Assembly (NCBI GenBank): GCA_016110215.1
Contig: JADWQD010000015.1
Coordinates: 62,001-126,000 of the forward strand
Direction: 5' to 3'
From: Capronia americana
Lineage: Eukaryota; Ascomycota; Eurotiomycetes; Chaetothyriales; Herpotrichiellaceae
Length of the DNA: 64,000 nucleotides
Position 1 is the first letter of the stretch; each line of letters begins with the position of its first letter. The translations under genes and the position numbers were made by a program. The notes beneath the pieces were generated by a model. The model had not been told where the DNA came from. It was given only the letters and a program-made list of their open reading frames with translations, and made no database searches. Positions 28,637 to 40,450 of the stretch are shown one piece after another.

Positions 28637-29722
28637 ATGCCTCGCGCGCCTCGTCGGGCAGCGCATCAAGCCCGCCAGAATGAAGTCACAGCAACGCCCA
28701 CTCGCAATGCACTGACAGCAGAGATCCCTCCTTTTATGCTCGAAACCCCACCACATGCCCCATTTCTCACTACGCCCCTGCCTCCTTCAAACAATCCAGC
28801 TGCTACGACTGCTACTGAAGCTACCGCACCGCATCGCCAACAGGCTCGAAACCAGCCAACACCTGGCAATGGCAATACACATAATGATGCTCCGGAACAG
28901 ACCCAGCCTTCACAACCTCTAGTCCCAACCTCCGAAAATGGAAATGAAGACGAGCAATCATTTCTCGAGTCGGTTCACCACGATATTGAAGATGCTAGGC
29001 TATTACGAGGGCTCCGAGATATTTCGTCTTTAGCGACATGGACCCTATCCTCGGCGAAGCCTGGCTGCGCCCTTCCCCAGCTACGGAATCCCAGCCCGAA
29101 TTTCTTTTGGCAGAGCGACGGACCGCAACCGCACACCCTGACTTTGCATTTCTTCAAACTGGTTGCCATTGTAAAGATGAGGATCTACCTGGACTTTGAG
29201 CTGGATGAGTCTTATACACCCACCAAGATGAAATTCTACGCGGGTATGTCTGAAGGTGGCTTGGTGGAATTTGGCACGTGGGAGGTCACGGAGACGGCAG
29301 ACCCAGAAACAGGAGAGATGCATAGCAGCATCGAAGGGGTCAGAGGATGGATTGATGTTCCGTTAAAGGGCGTAGGTGGAAGGGAGACTCGCTACCATGG
29401 AGATCCAGACTTGCTGGACGACCAAGCAGAGCCGACGCTATATCCACTTCGATCCAATCTGGATGACAGTGTGGGAGGCGATGTACTGAAAGCAATGGTG
29501 GTCCAGGTCCAAATCTGCGAGAATCACCAAAACGGGAAGGACACCCATGTAAGAGGATTCCAGGTGTTCGCGCGCGACTACACGAACCATGGCGAAGTGA
29601 GGGCGACAAAGAAAACAAGGCAGGGTAAAATACAGGCGCCCTCGGAAGCTGACGACGAAGTTGAGAGCAGAGTTGATGGGCTTCAACCTGCCGACTGGAT
29701 GGGAGATCCAGAGATCCGGTAG
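28637..29722 (+). CDS. APC10: Anaphase-promoting complex subunit 10 (DOC1)
   Basis: A single exon of 361 residues. The N-terminal ~110 residues are low-complexity, rich in Pro, Thr, Ala and Gln. From about 120 the DOC domain begins: DISSLATWTLSSAKPGCALP, NFFWQSDGPQPHTLTLHFFK and IYLDFELDESYTPTKMKFYAG are the core jelly-roll strands shared by APC10 from yeast to animals. The domain's end is VQVQICENHQNGKDTHVRGFQVFA, the conserved patch that helps bind D-box substrates. APC10 is a co-receptor of the APC/C ubiquitin ligase and acts in the nucleus during mitosis. A fungal insertion (acidic, DDQAEPTLYPLRSNLDDS) lies between strands. A C-terminal charged tail follows. This is a housekeeping gene and likely marks the right border of the RiPP locus. 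Confidence 0.93.
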   Translation: MPRAPRRAAHQARQNEVTATPTRNALTAEIPPFMLETPPHAPFLTTPLPPSNNPAATTATEATAPHRQQARNQPTPGNGNTHNDAPEQTQPSQPLVPTSENGNEDEQSFLESVHHDIEDARLLRGLRDISSLATWTLSSAKPGCALPQLRNPSPNFFWQSDGPQPHTLTLHFFKLVAIVKMRIYLDFELDESYTPTKMKFYAGMSEGGLVEFGTWEVTETADPETGEMHSSIEGVRGWIDVPLKGVGGRETRYHGDPDLLDDQAEPTLYPLRSNLDDSVGGDVLKAMVVQVQICENHQNGKDTHVRGFQVFARDYTNHGEVRATKKTRQGKIQAPSEADDEVESRVDGLQPADWMGDPEIR

Positions 29723-29992
29723 ACGACGTATGAAATTGATGGATTGATGAGACCACGACAGTAGCGATGAAAAAGCACTTGCATTTGGGCTTCCTGCAGC
29801 AACCTGTGCTGACTTGATACAACTCCGGGAGTCAGTACACTGAGACAAATGTGCGGTCATAGGAACAGCTGTGGATGAAGGCGCAGTGGCCAGCAAGTCA
29901 CCGCTCTTGCACATCTCATACACACCTCACCTCCGATTCACTCTTCCTTCTCGCTTCATGTTGATTCACGTTCTCACCGATCGATACTCGAC

Positions 29993-32156
29993 ATGATCAC
30001 AGTACGTATGCCTCTTCTGCTGCTGCTATGTCTCTGCATCGGCATACCAGTCTGGTTGATCCTGGAGCGAATACCACAAGGTCAGAACTCAGCCAAGTTT
30101 CAAGTCGAGGGATTCACTAACACCGTGTTTAGACGAACGGCTAAACCATCGATGTACGGTTCTGAGCCGCGGCTTTTCTCCTCCTCCTGGCTGCATGCTG
30201 CGTTCATACCATGCCAGCGACATCCGGTCCTGCCTCGCCTGTCAACGCCTGTCGGTCTATGGCGGTGCCGAAGCTCAGCAGGTGTTCCTGACAATAGCCG
30301 CAAATCTGAACCAGAGTCATGTCACCAATACCAGTCTGCAACCCCAGGAGGGCTATGAAAACGCAACAATACTCCAATCCGAGATGGCTCAAATCGTTTA
30401 CCAGCCAGACCCTGCCTGGAACTCAACAAACTATGTGGACCATTCGGGATTATACGCTCCCCTTTACATCACATCTTCCAAACGGGATCATCCTCTTTGT
30501 GACGAGCCAGTGATACTCATGGGTAGTTCATTTGCCTTCAACGAGGAAGACCCGCCGTCTCCGGACGCCCGGGCCCAGATTGTGCTGAACTATTTCTGCA
30601 ATGGACTTCTCGAAAATGCTCAGAGACAGACGCAGGCTTTCTGTTGCGCTGGTTATGTCCCACCAAACGTCCTGCAAAAGCTTCTTCTTCTGGCAGGCTC
30701 ATGTGCAATCCTTCTCCACTTGTGTTTGTCCCTGCTTCGCAGAAAGCTCTTCGGGCTATCCGACAACAACCTTCAATCAGCCTCAGAAACGCATCGCGTA
30801 GTGGCAGCGATCGCCACAATATCAGTAGCCGTGATCATCTGTTTTGTGGCCGATCGTACTACACTACTTGAGAAGGCTTCGAAGGTGGTGGACTTGACCA
30901 CATATATCATCCTAATGTCAGTCGCGTTCCTTGCGGGGCTTGTCACCTGCTGCCGCAGTCAAAGTTCACCAAGCGTTTTGAATCAGCGCAAGGATTCAGC
31001 GACGGGAGACCATTTCTTCCTGTCGAGACAGCAGACAGAAGAATGGAAAGGCTGGATGCAAATTGCGATCCTCCTATATCACTACTTCGGCCTGTCGAAA
31101 ATCCTCTGGGTCTACCAGTTCGTGCGTCTGCTGGTGTCCTCTTACCTCTTTATGACCGGATTTGGGCACACTACATATTTCGTCACCGCCAACGACTTCT
31201 CTTATCGACGAATTGCAAGCGTGTTATTGCGTACCAATCTACTCAATGTCATTCTTGCTTTTGTCCTAGGAACACGGTACGACTTGTACTACTTTCCGAT
31301 GCTGACAAGTGTATGGTTCCTTATCATCTGGATCACTATTCCTCGAACTCCGGAGTCTGGGATAGATATCTACCATTGTACCGGCAGAATTATCTTGTCG
31401 GCGATATTCGTCAGATTAACCCTTGAGGCCGGTGCGTTGGTCGAGTCATTGCTGAATGATCTTGATGCCGTACGTATCGGCCTCCCGAAAATCGATGGAC
31501 AAGAGTTTCTATTCAGATTTGGTTTGGATGTGTACATCGTCCATATCGGTATGGCCACAGCAATCCTCTTTGCATGGGTCAGAGCAAGACAAGGCATTCC
31601 TCACCACAGCCCGTCGTGGACACCGCTCCCTTGGTCCAGGCTAAGTTCGAGTGTAGCTTTGTCGGCTGCTGGACTCGTTATTCCAGCATATGCATGTTTT
31701 TGCCATGGCTTCCCAAACAAGTTTCAGTACAACAAGTGGCATCCTTTCGTCTCACCGCTGCCTGTGATGGCTTTCATCATTCTGCGGAACTCGACACGCC
31801 GAGTCTCGGCCTATTACAGCCGACTGTTCGCCTGGTTCGGTCGCTGCTCCCTCGAGACATTTGTTTTGCAGTATCACCTGTGGCTCGCCGCCGACTCTCG
31901 TGGCGTGCTTCACACTGGACTGTTCAAAAGCTTTTCCAGGTCCGTACAGAGCAGATATATGCTGGAACTCTTGGACACTGCTCTCATCTTCACAGCGTTT
32001 GTCTTGATCAGTTCTGGTACCTCGAATGCTTTATCGGTTCTGACAAGAAATCTCGTCAGTCTGCAAGCGGGAACAGTGCTTGTCATCATTGGAATGTGGA
32101 TTACCAACTTGGCCTGGTCGCTTACGATGCTGGGCCAGCATGACAACTACGACTGA
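29993..32156 (+). CDS. Cas1p-type 10-TM O-acyltransferase domain protein
   Basis: Two exons, 29993-30080 and 30133-32156, 703 residues; the intron is gtcaga...gtttag. The N-terminus is a signal-anchor (MPLLLLLCLCIGIPVWLIL), followed by a ~190-residue luminal part with cysteines. From about residue 240 there are many hydrophobic helices. The segment FFLSRQQTEEWKGWMQIAILLYHY is the signature of the Cas1p acyltransferase domain, named for a Cryptococcus protein needed for O-acetylation of capsule glucuronoxylomannan. Such proteins are thought to acetylate glycans or glycoconjugates in the Golgi. A further family-like block is WFGRCSLETFVLQYHLWLAAD. Both exons are needed for the signal-anchor. 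It sits two genes from the RiPP precursor, so a tailoring role cannot be excluded, but cell-surface glycan acetylation is the default reading. Confidence 0.87.
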
Positions 32157-32959
32157 GGCGAGGTGAGATTGTTGACGCTTCGTACATCCGCCTCCGCTAT
32201 TGTCCATGGCTGTGAATCAAGAATGTCTTACCGGTGACGAACGATAGTAACCACATCTGCACAACCCGAAGCACTTTCGACGCTTGTTATCATTGTCATT
32301 TCTCGGCTTGGCTTGGATAAAAGTCGAGCGGCACGCATCACGGATTGAAACGGGCATTGCCGCACGATGAACCCTTGTACGAGTACTCCGCGTGAAGTAT
32401 GGAGTACGGAGTACGTTTCCGCATTTTACGTACCCGAAAATCAACCATGCCAGAATCAGAATCGTTCTCCAATTTTCGCTACCGCTACGTCCTCCACATT
32501 TCGGTTGTTGTTTCTCGATGTGAGGTCACTGCGGAGAAGAACGCTCCGGGTTTCCAGGTTGATGACACACACTTTAAGATCTATCAAAGCAAGCGTCTCA
32601 AGAAGGGCCGGGAGTGTTGTACATAGACAGTGCCTAGGCTCAATCGTCACCATCGGACACGAGGCGTGCTGGAAATCAACTATGGAATGCGCTGACGTCC
32701 TGCACCATCGTGACAAAGGGCGGAGCCTGATTCTCAACGGCACCGTTGACCGGCAAATCTATGCCGTGCCGTCCTCGGAGGTGTGGATATTGACCTCCAC
32801 TCCACATCTGACTGGCCATAAAGCTGTGCTGTCCGTTTGGCACACTTTACAAATCTGATTCTTGTGTGTCGGTTTTGTTGCTTGCATGCTGATGCTGGAT
32901 ATCTTTTGTTGACACGTCTTGGAACCTCAAAGCAGCGAAATTGGGCTCCATGTGCTACA
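32157..32959. other. Intergenic region between acyltransferase and MFS transporter
   Basis: 803 bp. It contains an inverted repeat GTACTCCG (32383-32390) / CGGAGTAC (32407-32414). ORFs of up to 163 codons overlap on both strands and lack domains. Confidence 0.45.
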
Positions 32960-34529
32960 ATGGCTGAGAACGAGCTGGAAAAGGATGGCGAGGAGGTCGC
33001 CGTCCCATTGACGCCGGGTTTGCCTGCCGCGGCCTTTGACCCATTGGAAGAACCACGATATGGCTGGGTTGTATGCATCGCTATGCATTTGATCAATGGT
33101 TTCACTTGGGGCATCATTGCGGTTTGTAATCATGTCACGCGCAATCCGCGACGGGAACTAACAGTGTGTGTAGTCCTACGGGGTATACCTGTCGTATTAC
33201 ATTGACCATGATATCTTCTCCGGAGCCTCAGACTTGGATTATACCTTCATTGGCGGCGTAAACTTTGCTTGTGCTATGCTCAGCGGGCCCATTGTCAATG
33301 TCTGTATACAGAAGACGGGGATCCACTTCCCGATGTATTGTGGTTGTGTTATGTTTGCGGGTGGTTTTGTCGCTGCATCTTTCGCGACCGAGTTCTGGCA
33401 TCTCATCTTGACGCAAGGTATTCTTGTCGGGTATGCATGAAACCGTATGGATGCGTCATGACAGGCTAATGGCGCTTAGGCTCGGCACAGGATTCACCTG
33501 GCTCCCTGCGACCCCGATCCTACCGCAATGGTTCAACAAAAACAGGAGCTTGGCTCAAGGCATTGCTGCAGCCGGGAGCGGCACGGGAGGGATCATCTTC
33601 TCCGCTGCAACGACCCCCATGATCCAGAACATATCGCTGGCCTGGTCGCTTCGCATCACCGGCATCCTTGCATTTGTGGTATTGGTTACAGCGACGACGT
33701 TGATCCGGAGCCGAAACGAGATGATCCGGCCGCGCTTCAAAGCTCTCGATACAGATCTGCTGAAGAGATATCGCGTCTGGTTGCTGATCGGCTACAGCTT
33801 TTTCTCCATTTTAGGCTATATTGTGGCAATATACTCTCTGGGTAAGGACATCATTCCGACTGACGGGAGCGAGATTGGCTTGCGTGTGCAGCATGTGGCT
33901 GACTTTTTGCTCAGGTGCTTTTGCGACTTCTATTGGCCTTAGCCAGGACCAGGGTGGGAATGTGATTACTGTGCTGCAGGTCGGAACTGCTATTGGGAGG
34001 CCGTTTGTTGGCGTCTTGAGTGATCATTTCGGCAGGATGACCGTGGCGTGCCTGCTGACGGGGTCGAACGTCCTACTGACGTACGCCATATGGATACCCA
34101 CGCATTCGTACGGCTTGCTCATTTTCTTCGCCCTCGTCATTGGAGCCACGAGCGGCGTCTACTGGGGCGTACGTGTCATTAGCGAAAAGGGCTCGAAGAT
34201 CGTACTAAACTGTCTACAGACAATTGCCCCCCTCTCCGCTGAAGTGGTCGAGCTGAAAGAGCTCCCGTCGGCACTCAACATCATGTGGCTAACGGTCTCA
34301 TTGCCCGCTTTGTGTAAGGCTTGCGTAAACTTGCTGGACTATGGCCCTAAGATCGCTAACAATGCCTTTAGTTTCGGAGGCAATTGCACTTGAAATACGG
34401 TTACCCCATTCATCCCGACCCTATTTGTGGCCCCAAATCTACACTGGGCTGGTCTTCTTGATCGCCAGTCTCTTCATGCTGGAACTCCGAAGACAGAAAT
34501 GGGGCTTTATGAGAGAGCGACATAGGTGA
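32960..34529 (+). CDS. MFS transporter, monocarboxylate-porter-like
   Basis: Six exons, 32960-33121, 33174-33430, 33480-33841, 33915-34168, 34220-34313 and 34372-34529; 428 residues with all phases consistent. The first helix carries EEPRYGWVVCIAMHLINGFTWGI, then SYGVYLSYYIDHDIFSGAS, as in fungal monocarboxylate-transporter-like (MCT/MCH) permeases. Later parts include the helix-4 ILVGLGTGFTWLPATPILPQWF and, after a central loop, VGTAIGRPFVGVLSDHFGRM, which matches the MFS loop motif. About 12 helices fit the length. Despite their name many fungal members are plasma-membrane exporters or importers of unknown organic acids or metabolites. Every intron removes a stop or frameshift, which supports the model. 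Its closeness to the RiPP locus makes it a possible exporter, but two unrelated genes lie between. Confidence 0.85.
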
Positions 34530-35998
34530 ACCCATGGCTATGCAGTGGCAGTTCACGGAAAGAGCAATGTCAACAACTCGGCCCGCCCGCTCTGATCACA
34601 CGGCACTCCCTTAACATTTGGTACGACACAATAGAGCACCTCATCATTCTCTATGGAGGGGAGGCTCCAGAGCACGGCAAATTGGCACTGCCCGAAGCTC
34701 GCAAGAAGCGTACGGAAACCGAACGTTGGTTACCAAAACAGGTGCGAGCGGGCACTGCAACATCTCCGTTCACTCTGCACCTAGCCGACGGCATGGCGAT
34801 CGCAGATACGGATCTACCAGCCAGACTCAGACTTGCTCAAATGAACGCAATGCCAGCACGACGACAGTATTTTGTTGGCAAACCAGGGCATCCCATGAAG
34901 GGAAACCGGAGGCACATCGACGAAGCTTAAGGACTGTGTTGATCATGGCCAGGGAGTTGGCATTCCATTGGTCCGAATGCCGCTCGAATTAGCCTAAAAT
35001 CACATCCTCCGACCTAGCCAGCGCCAAAGTGAAACTTGAGGCGGAGTCACAGAAGTTTAGCAGCCGAAGAGACTTCATCGACAGAACCAAGCAAGCTGGA
35101 GTAATTCCAGCCTCATTGGAACAAATCGTCGGCGAAGGACGATACGCTCAAGAAGGAAGCCGAGATGGAAGATGTTCGAATCTACAGCAACCATCCTTCT
35201 CGCCTTTCTGAAGTAGAGCAGGCCAGGTGATCAAACGAGATGTATGATTTCCACAGACCTTGAGCTTTGGAAACGTTACATCATGCATATCCGGCGCACT
35301 GGTGACTGGTCACCCACTGCTCTGCAGAGGAGCGTATTATGGGATCAATATGCACGGTGTAGAAAGAGTTGTGTGATAGAGAATGCCGGAGAGATCTGCA
35401 ATTCGCTATGTAGGTGCCCGCCGCCTCACGTCGACCAGATGCGCTGTCGAGAAATAGACATTCAGCCCGATCGAGCGCCCTTCACAATGTTTTGCGTAGA
35501 CAGGCTTCAAGCGCAGGCGCCAGCCCTACAGAGGCGCCATACTTCATCTTTCCTTTTCAGCTTTCCAGTAGACTACCTACTCACTCGTCCTTCTCGGCGC
35601 GAGCGAGCTAACATCAACGCCATGGCATTAAAGGGACAGTAACAACTGCTCCGAGAGCTCACGCGCGTCTCACTTTCTTGATCATGGCGCTTGTAAAGGA
35701 CAAATAGAAAATCTCAATCCAGAGCATATCGACATGCTTGGAGGAGAAAGGTGTATGTGTGCTATCAGTGATGGGTTAATTATAGAATCCTTGGGTTTGA
35801 TGAGTGGTGAGTAAGTTTTGTGACGGCATACATGGTTCATGATAAATGACGGAGATAGAAACGGAAAATAGCTCTATGAGTGAGAGTGAGAGAGAGAGAG
35901 AGAGAGACGGATGGTAATTTCCAATTTGTTTGATTTCCATTTTGTTTTACATCCAATCCCAGAGGAGGCGAGGTTCAGAGAAAGAAAGAAAGAAACTT
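34530..35998. other. Gene-poor convergent spacer
   Basis: 1.47 kb between the stops of the MFS gene and the 2OG oxygenase. ORFs at 34526-34930 and 35244-35642 show no domain, start or splice support. A GA-dinucleotide run lies at 35885-35907. Confidence 0.45.
35885..35907 (+). repeat. GA dinucleotide microsatellite
   Basis: GTGAGAGTGAG leading into about ten uninterrupted GA units, just downstream of the oxygenase stop codon. Confidence 0.85.
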
Positions 35999-37214
35999 TC
36001 ATGCCGTAGCGGCGACCTGCATGGCACGGGCTGCCTCCTTAGCGGCGGGATGCTGGTAGCGGGCGGCGATGAGGCGCTCGCGGAAGTACTCGCCCGCGTT
36101 GACCTCCTCGTACTTGGTGCCCTCCTCGAGGCAGGTGGGCACGGTGGCGAGGGTGGCCTCGCGGTTGGGGCTGAAGAAGAAGGGCATCGAGTAGCGCTCC
36201 TTGCCGCTCTTGTTGACGACGCGGTGCACGGTCGACTTGAACTTGTCGTTGGTGATGCGGCTGAGGAAGTCGCCGATGTTGACCACGTAGCTCCGCGGGC
36301 GCGGCGGCGCGTCGATCCAGATGCCGTTGGCGTTGAGGACCTGCAGGGCCTCGACTGACTCCTGGAGGACGAGGGTGAAGAAGTCATAGTCGGTATGCGC
36401 CCCGAGGCCAATGTCGGCGCTGCCGGGGACGGGCTGGGGCGGATAGTGCAGGATGCGCACGCCACCCATGGGGAAAGATGTGGCGGCGTCGAAATAGTTC
36501 TCCGGCAGGTCGAGCGCCAAGGCGAAGATCTGCATCAGCTTCTTGGAGAGGGCCATGACCGAGCGGAAGTACTGGTACATGACAGGACGGAACTCGGGGT
36601 ACGCGGACGGCCAGCAGTTGCTGCGCTCGATTGCCGTCGAGACGCCGCCGCTGGGTGTCTGCGACTCGGGTTCCGTGGCGTCATCGCCCATGGTGAAGGC
36701 CTCCTTCATGTCTACAGTCGTGGGCGTCGTGGGTTAGCCTGGTGGTGTAGATGGGTGGGCGAGACAATGGACGAACCTCCCTTGCCGGCGCCCTCCATCT
36801 TGGTCTCGAACAGTGGCTCGTAGCCGCGGAGTGCCTTGGACTTGTGGATGTGCACCTCCATCTTCTCCTCGTGTGAGAGCGCAAAGAACTTCTTGACGGC
36901 GGCGAACGTCTGGTCGACGACCTCGTCCGGGATGTTGTGATTCTCAGCATAGAAGAAGCCAACCTCCCGGCACGCCTGGCCCACCTCGTTCGCGACCTTC
37001 TTGCGGTCTTCGAGAGAGTCAGAGAAGATGCCCGAGATGTCGATCACGGGAATGGACTCGAACGTCTTCTTGGCCGCCGCTCCTCGAAGGACAGGCCGCG
37101 AGCCCCGCTTGCCGCCGGCATGGTAGTGGACGTACTGCGGGCGCCAGTCAGAGGCGCGAGGGACCTGCAGTGGCGGTGGCTTACCTCAACTTCATCATAA
37201 CCGAGAGAGCCCAT
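35999..37214 (-). CDS. 2-oxoglutarate/Fe(II)-dependent dioxygenase (isopenicillin N synthase-like)
   Basis: Three exons on the minus strand, 37214-37185, 37134-36777 and 36711-35999; 366 residues. A 10-codon first exon supplies MGSLGYDEVE. The N-terminal DIOX_N region reads IPVIDISGIF...ACREVGFFYAENHNIP. The catalytic double-stranded helix has the iron ligands His235 and Asp237 (GLGAHTDYDFFTLV) and His292 (STVHRVV), with the co-substrate pair Arg302-x-Ser304 (RYSMPFFF). All are intact. Such enzymes hydroxylate, desaturate or cyclise small molecules; the substrate is not predictable. GC content is high in this gene. Its start faces a DAL5-type transporter gene 1 kb away, so uptake and oxidation of one compound is plausible. 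A (GA)n tract follows the stop. Confidence 0.9.
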
Positions 37215-38253
37215 TGTGACGACGGGGTGGGATGGGTAAGCGTGTTAATGAGGTCTTTGGATTGGTACCTGAACCTCAGATCGTGGTCTTCCAGGGCGCG
37301 ATAGCCCCTGGCAGGACAGCCATGGCGTTTATATCTAGGCAGACGGCGGGTTTGCCGACGCCGTGATGGGTTCTGCTGCTGGTCGGACCTGAGCGCGCTG
37401 CGGGATCGCTCCAGCGGGCATCATCGTCTCGATAGACGGGAAGCGCGAGGATAAGAGTGGCAGGGATCGGTGCGTGGTGAGAGGCGCTGCGATCTGCCGG
37501 GATGGAGCGCCGCTTGAGGCGTTGCTAGCGTTGCCCACCAATAATATTGGTGAGATCGACTTTAGCGCCTTGGCACTACTGCCTGCATCTTATCGTACTT
37601 CGGCTTTCACCTAGCCTTCTGCCACTTTCTCATACTATGTACTCAGCACCGTACATCTGGTCCTTCCTGTCCTGTCGACCTCTGGCCAGGTTTTGAACCA
37701 CGCAGACTGCATCCCTGCTGCCACTGGCCGGGACTTCCTAAACAATCATTCCCGACAGCATTAATTGGATATGCCGACACAGAGAGATCCCCCAATGCCT
37801 CCTACTGGGCTCTGTCAACACGGGCGGATGGTGTATACTACCTATGCATGCTCCTTATAATCGATGCTCTCCGGCTCGCAGGGGTCGTGGAGAACGGCCA
37901 AACTCCTGCTCGGCCAACTCTCTTGAGAAAAGATCAACATAGGACTTCAACGTCTTGCACCGTCCTTATCGGTGGCACTCTGTACGGTAGGACTTTACCG
38001 ACTGCTGAACCATGATACACCTCCGATCGGCAAGATGGTCCGAATAGAGCATTCAAGACAGGCTTAATGGGATCTGCTGCCCGGATTATGTGCTCGGGAC
38101 GAATCTATTGCTGATAACGGGTATATAGATACTGATCGCCCGTCCCATTCGTGCCACAGCCTGGTAGTAAGGGAAATCTACAATCCGTGCTTGAAACCTC
38201 CCCATCTGTCTGCCTTGTTTAACATTTACGTGTCGTTTGCCCGCCTGTCCATC
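37215..38253. other. Divergent intergenic region, dioxygenase / DAL5-like transporter
   Basis: 1.04 kb with promoters of both genes. No supported gene; a 68-codon minus-strand ORF here is not convincing. Confidence 0.45.
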
Positions 38254-39958
38254 ATGGGGAAAGAAACACCGGCGACAACAACTGCAGTTGATGATAAGAT
38301 CGGGGATGAGGACCCCACCCTCCGTATCCAGGAGGTCGCTGAAGACTTGGGCCTCGAGGTTGGTCACGTCAAGGAGATTAAGGGAGCGGATGGCGCCTAC
38401 AGCTACGCCAGCGCCGTCGCTGTGGAGATTGACGAGAAGACGAACAAGCATCTGGTCCGGAAGATCGACTGGCATGTCCTGCCGTGGCTTTGCGGGCTCT
38501 ACGTGCTGCAGTATCTGGACAAGGGAGTGTAAGATGCCGCCTCACAGCCCAAACCTTCTGCATGGGCTGATATCAAACGCTTAAAGTCTCTCTTATGCCG
38601 GTGTCATGGGTCTCCAGAAGGAGACCAACCTGAGCGCCAACCAGTACACGTGGCTCGGTTCAATCTACTATGCCGGTTACATTGTCTTCGCTCCCGTCCA
38701 TAACCGCCTGTTCCAGGTCTTCCCGCCGTCAAAGTACATTGCGTGCTGTGTGGTGGCATGGGGTGTCGTTCTGACATGCATGGCCGCCTGCCATAACTTC
38801 GCAGGCCTCATGATCCAACGGACGTTTCTCGGCGCCCTTGAGGCCTCGATCAACTGCGGCTTCTCCCTCATCACTGCCGCGTGGTATCGGAAGTACGAGC
38901 ACGGCAGCAGGACCGGCATCTGGTCTGGCTGTACCGGAGTCGCTACCATGATTGGCGGATTGATTGCCTTTGGATGTGTGACCGGAGAGACGAAGCATCC
39001 TAATGCCAACTTCTCGAGCTGGAAGATCCTGGCCGTGGTCACTGGCATCGTCTCTATCGTCTACGGACTCTGCATGTACAAGTTCATGGCCACCAGTGTT
39101 GTGACGGCCAAATTCTTCTCCGAAGAGGAGCGAATTCTGGCCGTGGAGCGACTGCGAGACAACCATCAGGGCGTTGGCTCGACGCAGTACAAGCGCTACC
39201 AAGCCGTCGAGGCATTCACCGACTATAGGGTGCGTTGCATTTCCCCTAATCTCCCTGCGTACATGCTATACTCACACCGATTTTAGACGTGGATGTACGT
39301 CGCCTTTGTCCTCTCGTCGCAGATCCCCGCCGCCGGCCTTGTACTCCTCCAGTCCATCATCATCAAGTCCCTCGGCTTCACCGTCAAGGAGACGCTCCTC
39401 CTCAATATCCCGCAGGGCGCCATCAGCGTCATCTGCAACATGGGATTTGGGCTGCTCGCCGACGTGACGCACCAGCGCAGCGGCGCTGCAATCCTGGCCG
39501 GCCTCTTCTCCCTCTTCGGCGCCAGCCTGTTCATCGGCCTCGGCGACCACGGCCACTTTTATCGCAAGAACGGCCAGCTGGTCGCCTACTTCTTCATGAG
39601 CGGCAGCTGCTCCACCGCCTGGTTCATTGTCATTTCCATGCTGTCGAGCAATGTGCTCGGCACCACCAAGAAGACGACGCTCAACTCGATTGTTTTCCTC
39701 ATCCTCGGCGTCGCGTACCTCGTCGGGCCCCAGACGTTCCGCGACCCGCCCTTCTACGAGCATGCCAAGATCAGTCTGCTCGTCCTCTGGATTGTCAGTG
39801 TGCTCATTCTGTGCGGATTCTTTGTGCTCAATACCTGGGAGAACAAGCGGCGGCAAAGGATGCTCGAGCGCGGGGAGATCTCAGACGGCCATGGCACGAA
39901 CGTCGAGTTCTTGGATTTGACCGACAAGGAGAACAAGCTCTTCCGCTATGTCATTTGA
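38254..39958 (+). CDS. MFS transporter, allantoate permease (DAL5)-like anion:cation symporter
   Basis: Three exons, 38254-38528, 38587-39229 and 39287-39958, 529 residues. A cytosolic N-terminus of about 65 residues precedes LVRKIDWHVLPWLCGLYVLQYLDKGVLSYAGVMGL, the first helix and signature of the Dal5/Tna1/Vht1 anion:cation symporter family. It continues with the typical GLQKETNLSANQYTWLGSIYYAGYI. Later helices include FLGALEASINCGFSLITAAWYRKYE and a central loop with FFSEEERILAVERLRDNHQG. Family members import allantoate, nicotinate, biotin or pantothenate-like carboxylates across the plasma membrane with protons. Specificity cannot be read here. The two introns are GT-AG and fall at phases 2 and 0. 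It is divergent from the 2OG oxygenase. Confidence 0.9.
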
Positions 39959-40450
39959 TTTGGAAGGGAGAGGCTTGAGATATGTTAGATGATCGGGGTC
40001 CCCTGGCGGCAAAAGGACAAGGGAAAACAATCTCACTCGAATGCCTTGGTAAGGAGTTCGAGGGTGACACATAGATTTGGGTTTGGATGACAATCAAGGG
40101 CTCATGATGCATTGCTCCCTCTGAGCAATCTTAAGGTAGGGTGAGCCGAGAACAGCGTGTACTTAGCTTGAGGAGCAAGAAGCTCAAGCTCGGCATGAAA
40201 CAGGAGCACGTGGGGGAGTCTACCACCATCGAAGACTATGAAGAGCACTGTAGCAGACTGAGCTAAATTTATGCTCGTGTACGACATTCCCAGCAGAACG
40301 TCATACTGCGGTGTAAGGATGACTTCGGGCCTCTAACAACCCCACTACCGTATCTAAGTAATTATGCCCTTCCAGCAGCTCGTGACAGACCACACTTGAA
40401 TGTGATTCCCACTCCTCCTCCTCATCATCTTCTCCTCCCCCACTCAAGCT
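39959..40450. other. Convergent spacer
   Basis: 492 bp between stop codons of the DAL5-like and GPR1/FUN34-like genes. Nothing is seen in it. Confidence 0.45.

Noticed and set aside
39272..39856. 194-codon acidic minus-strand ORF
   Set aside because: Antisense of the third exon of the DAL5-like transporter; its Asp/Glu-rich composition is typical of a shadow frame.
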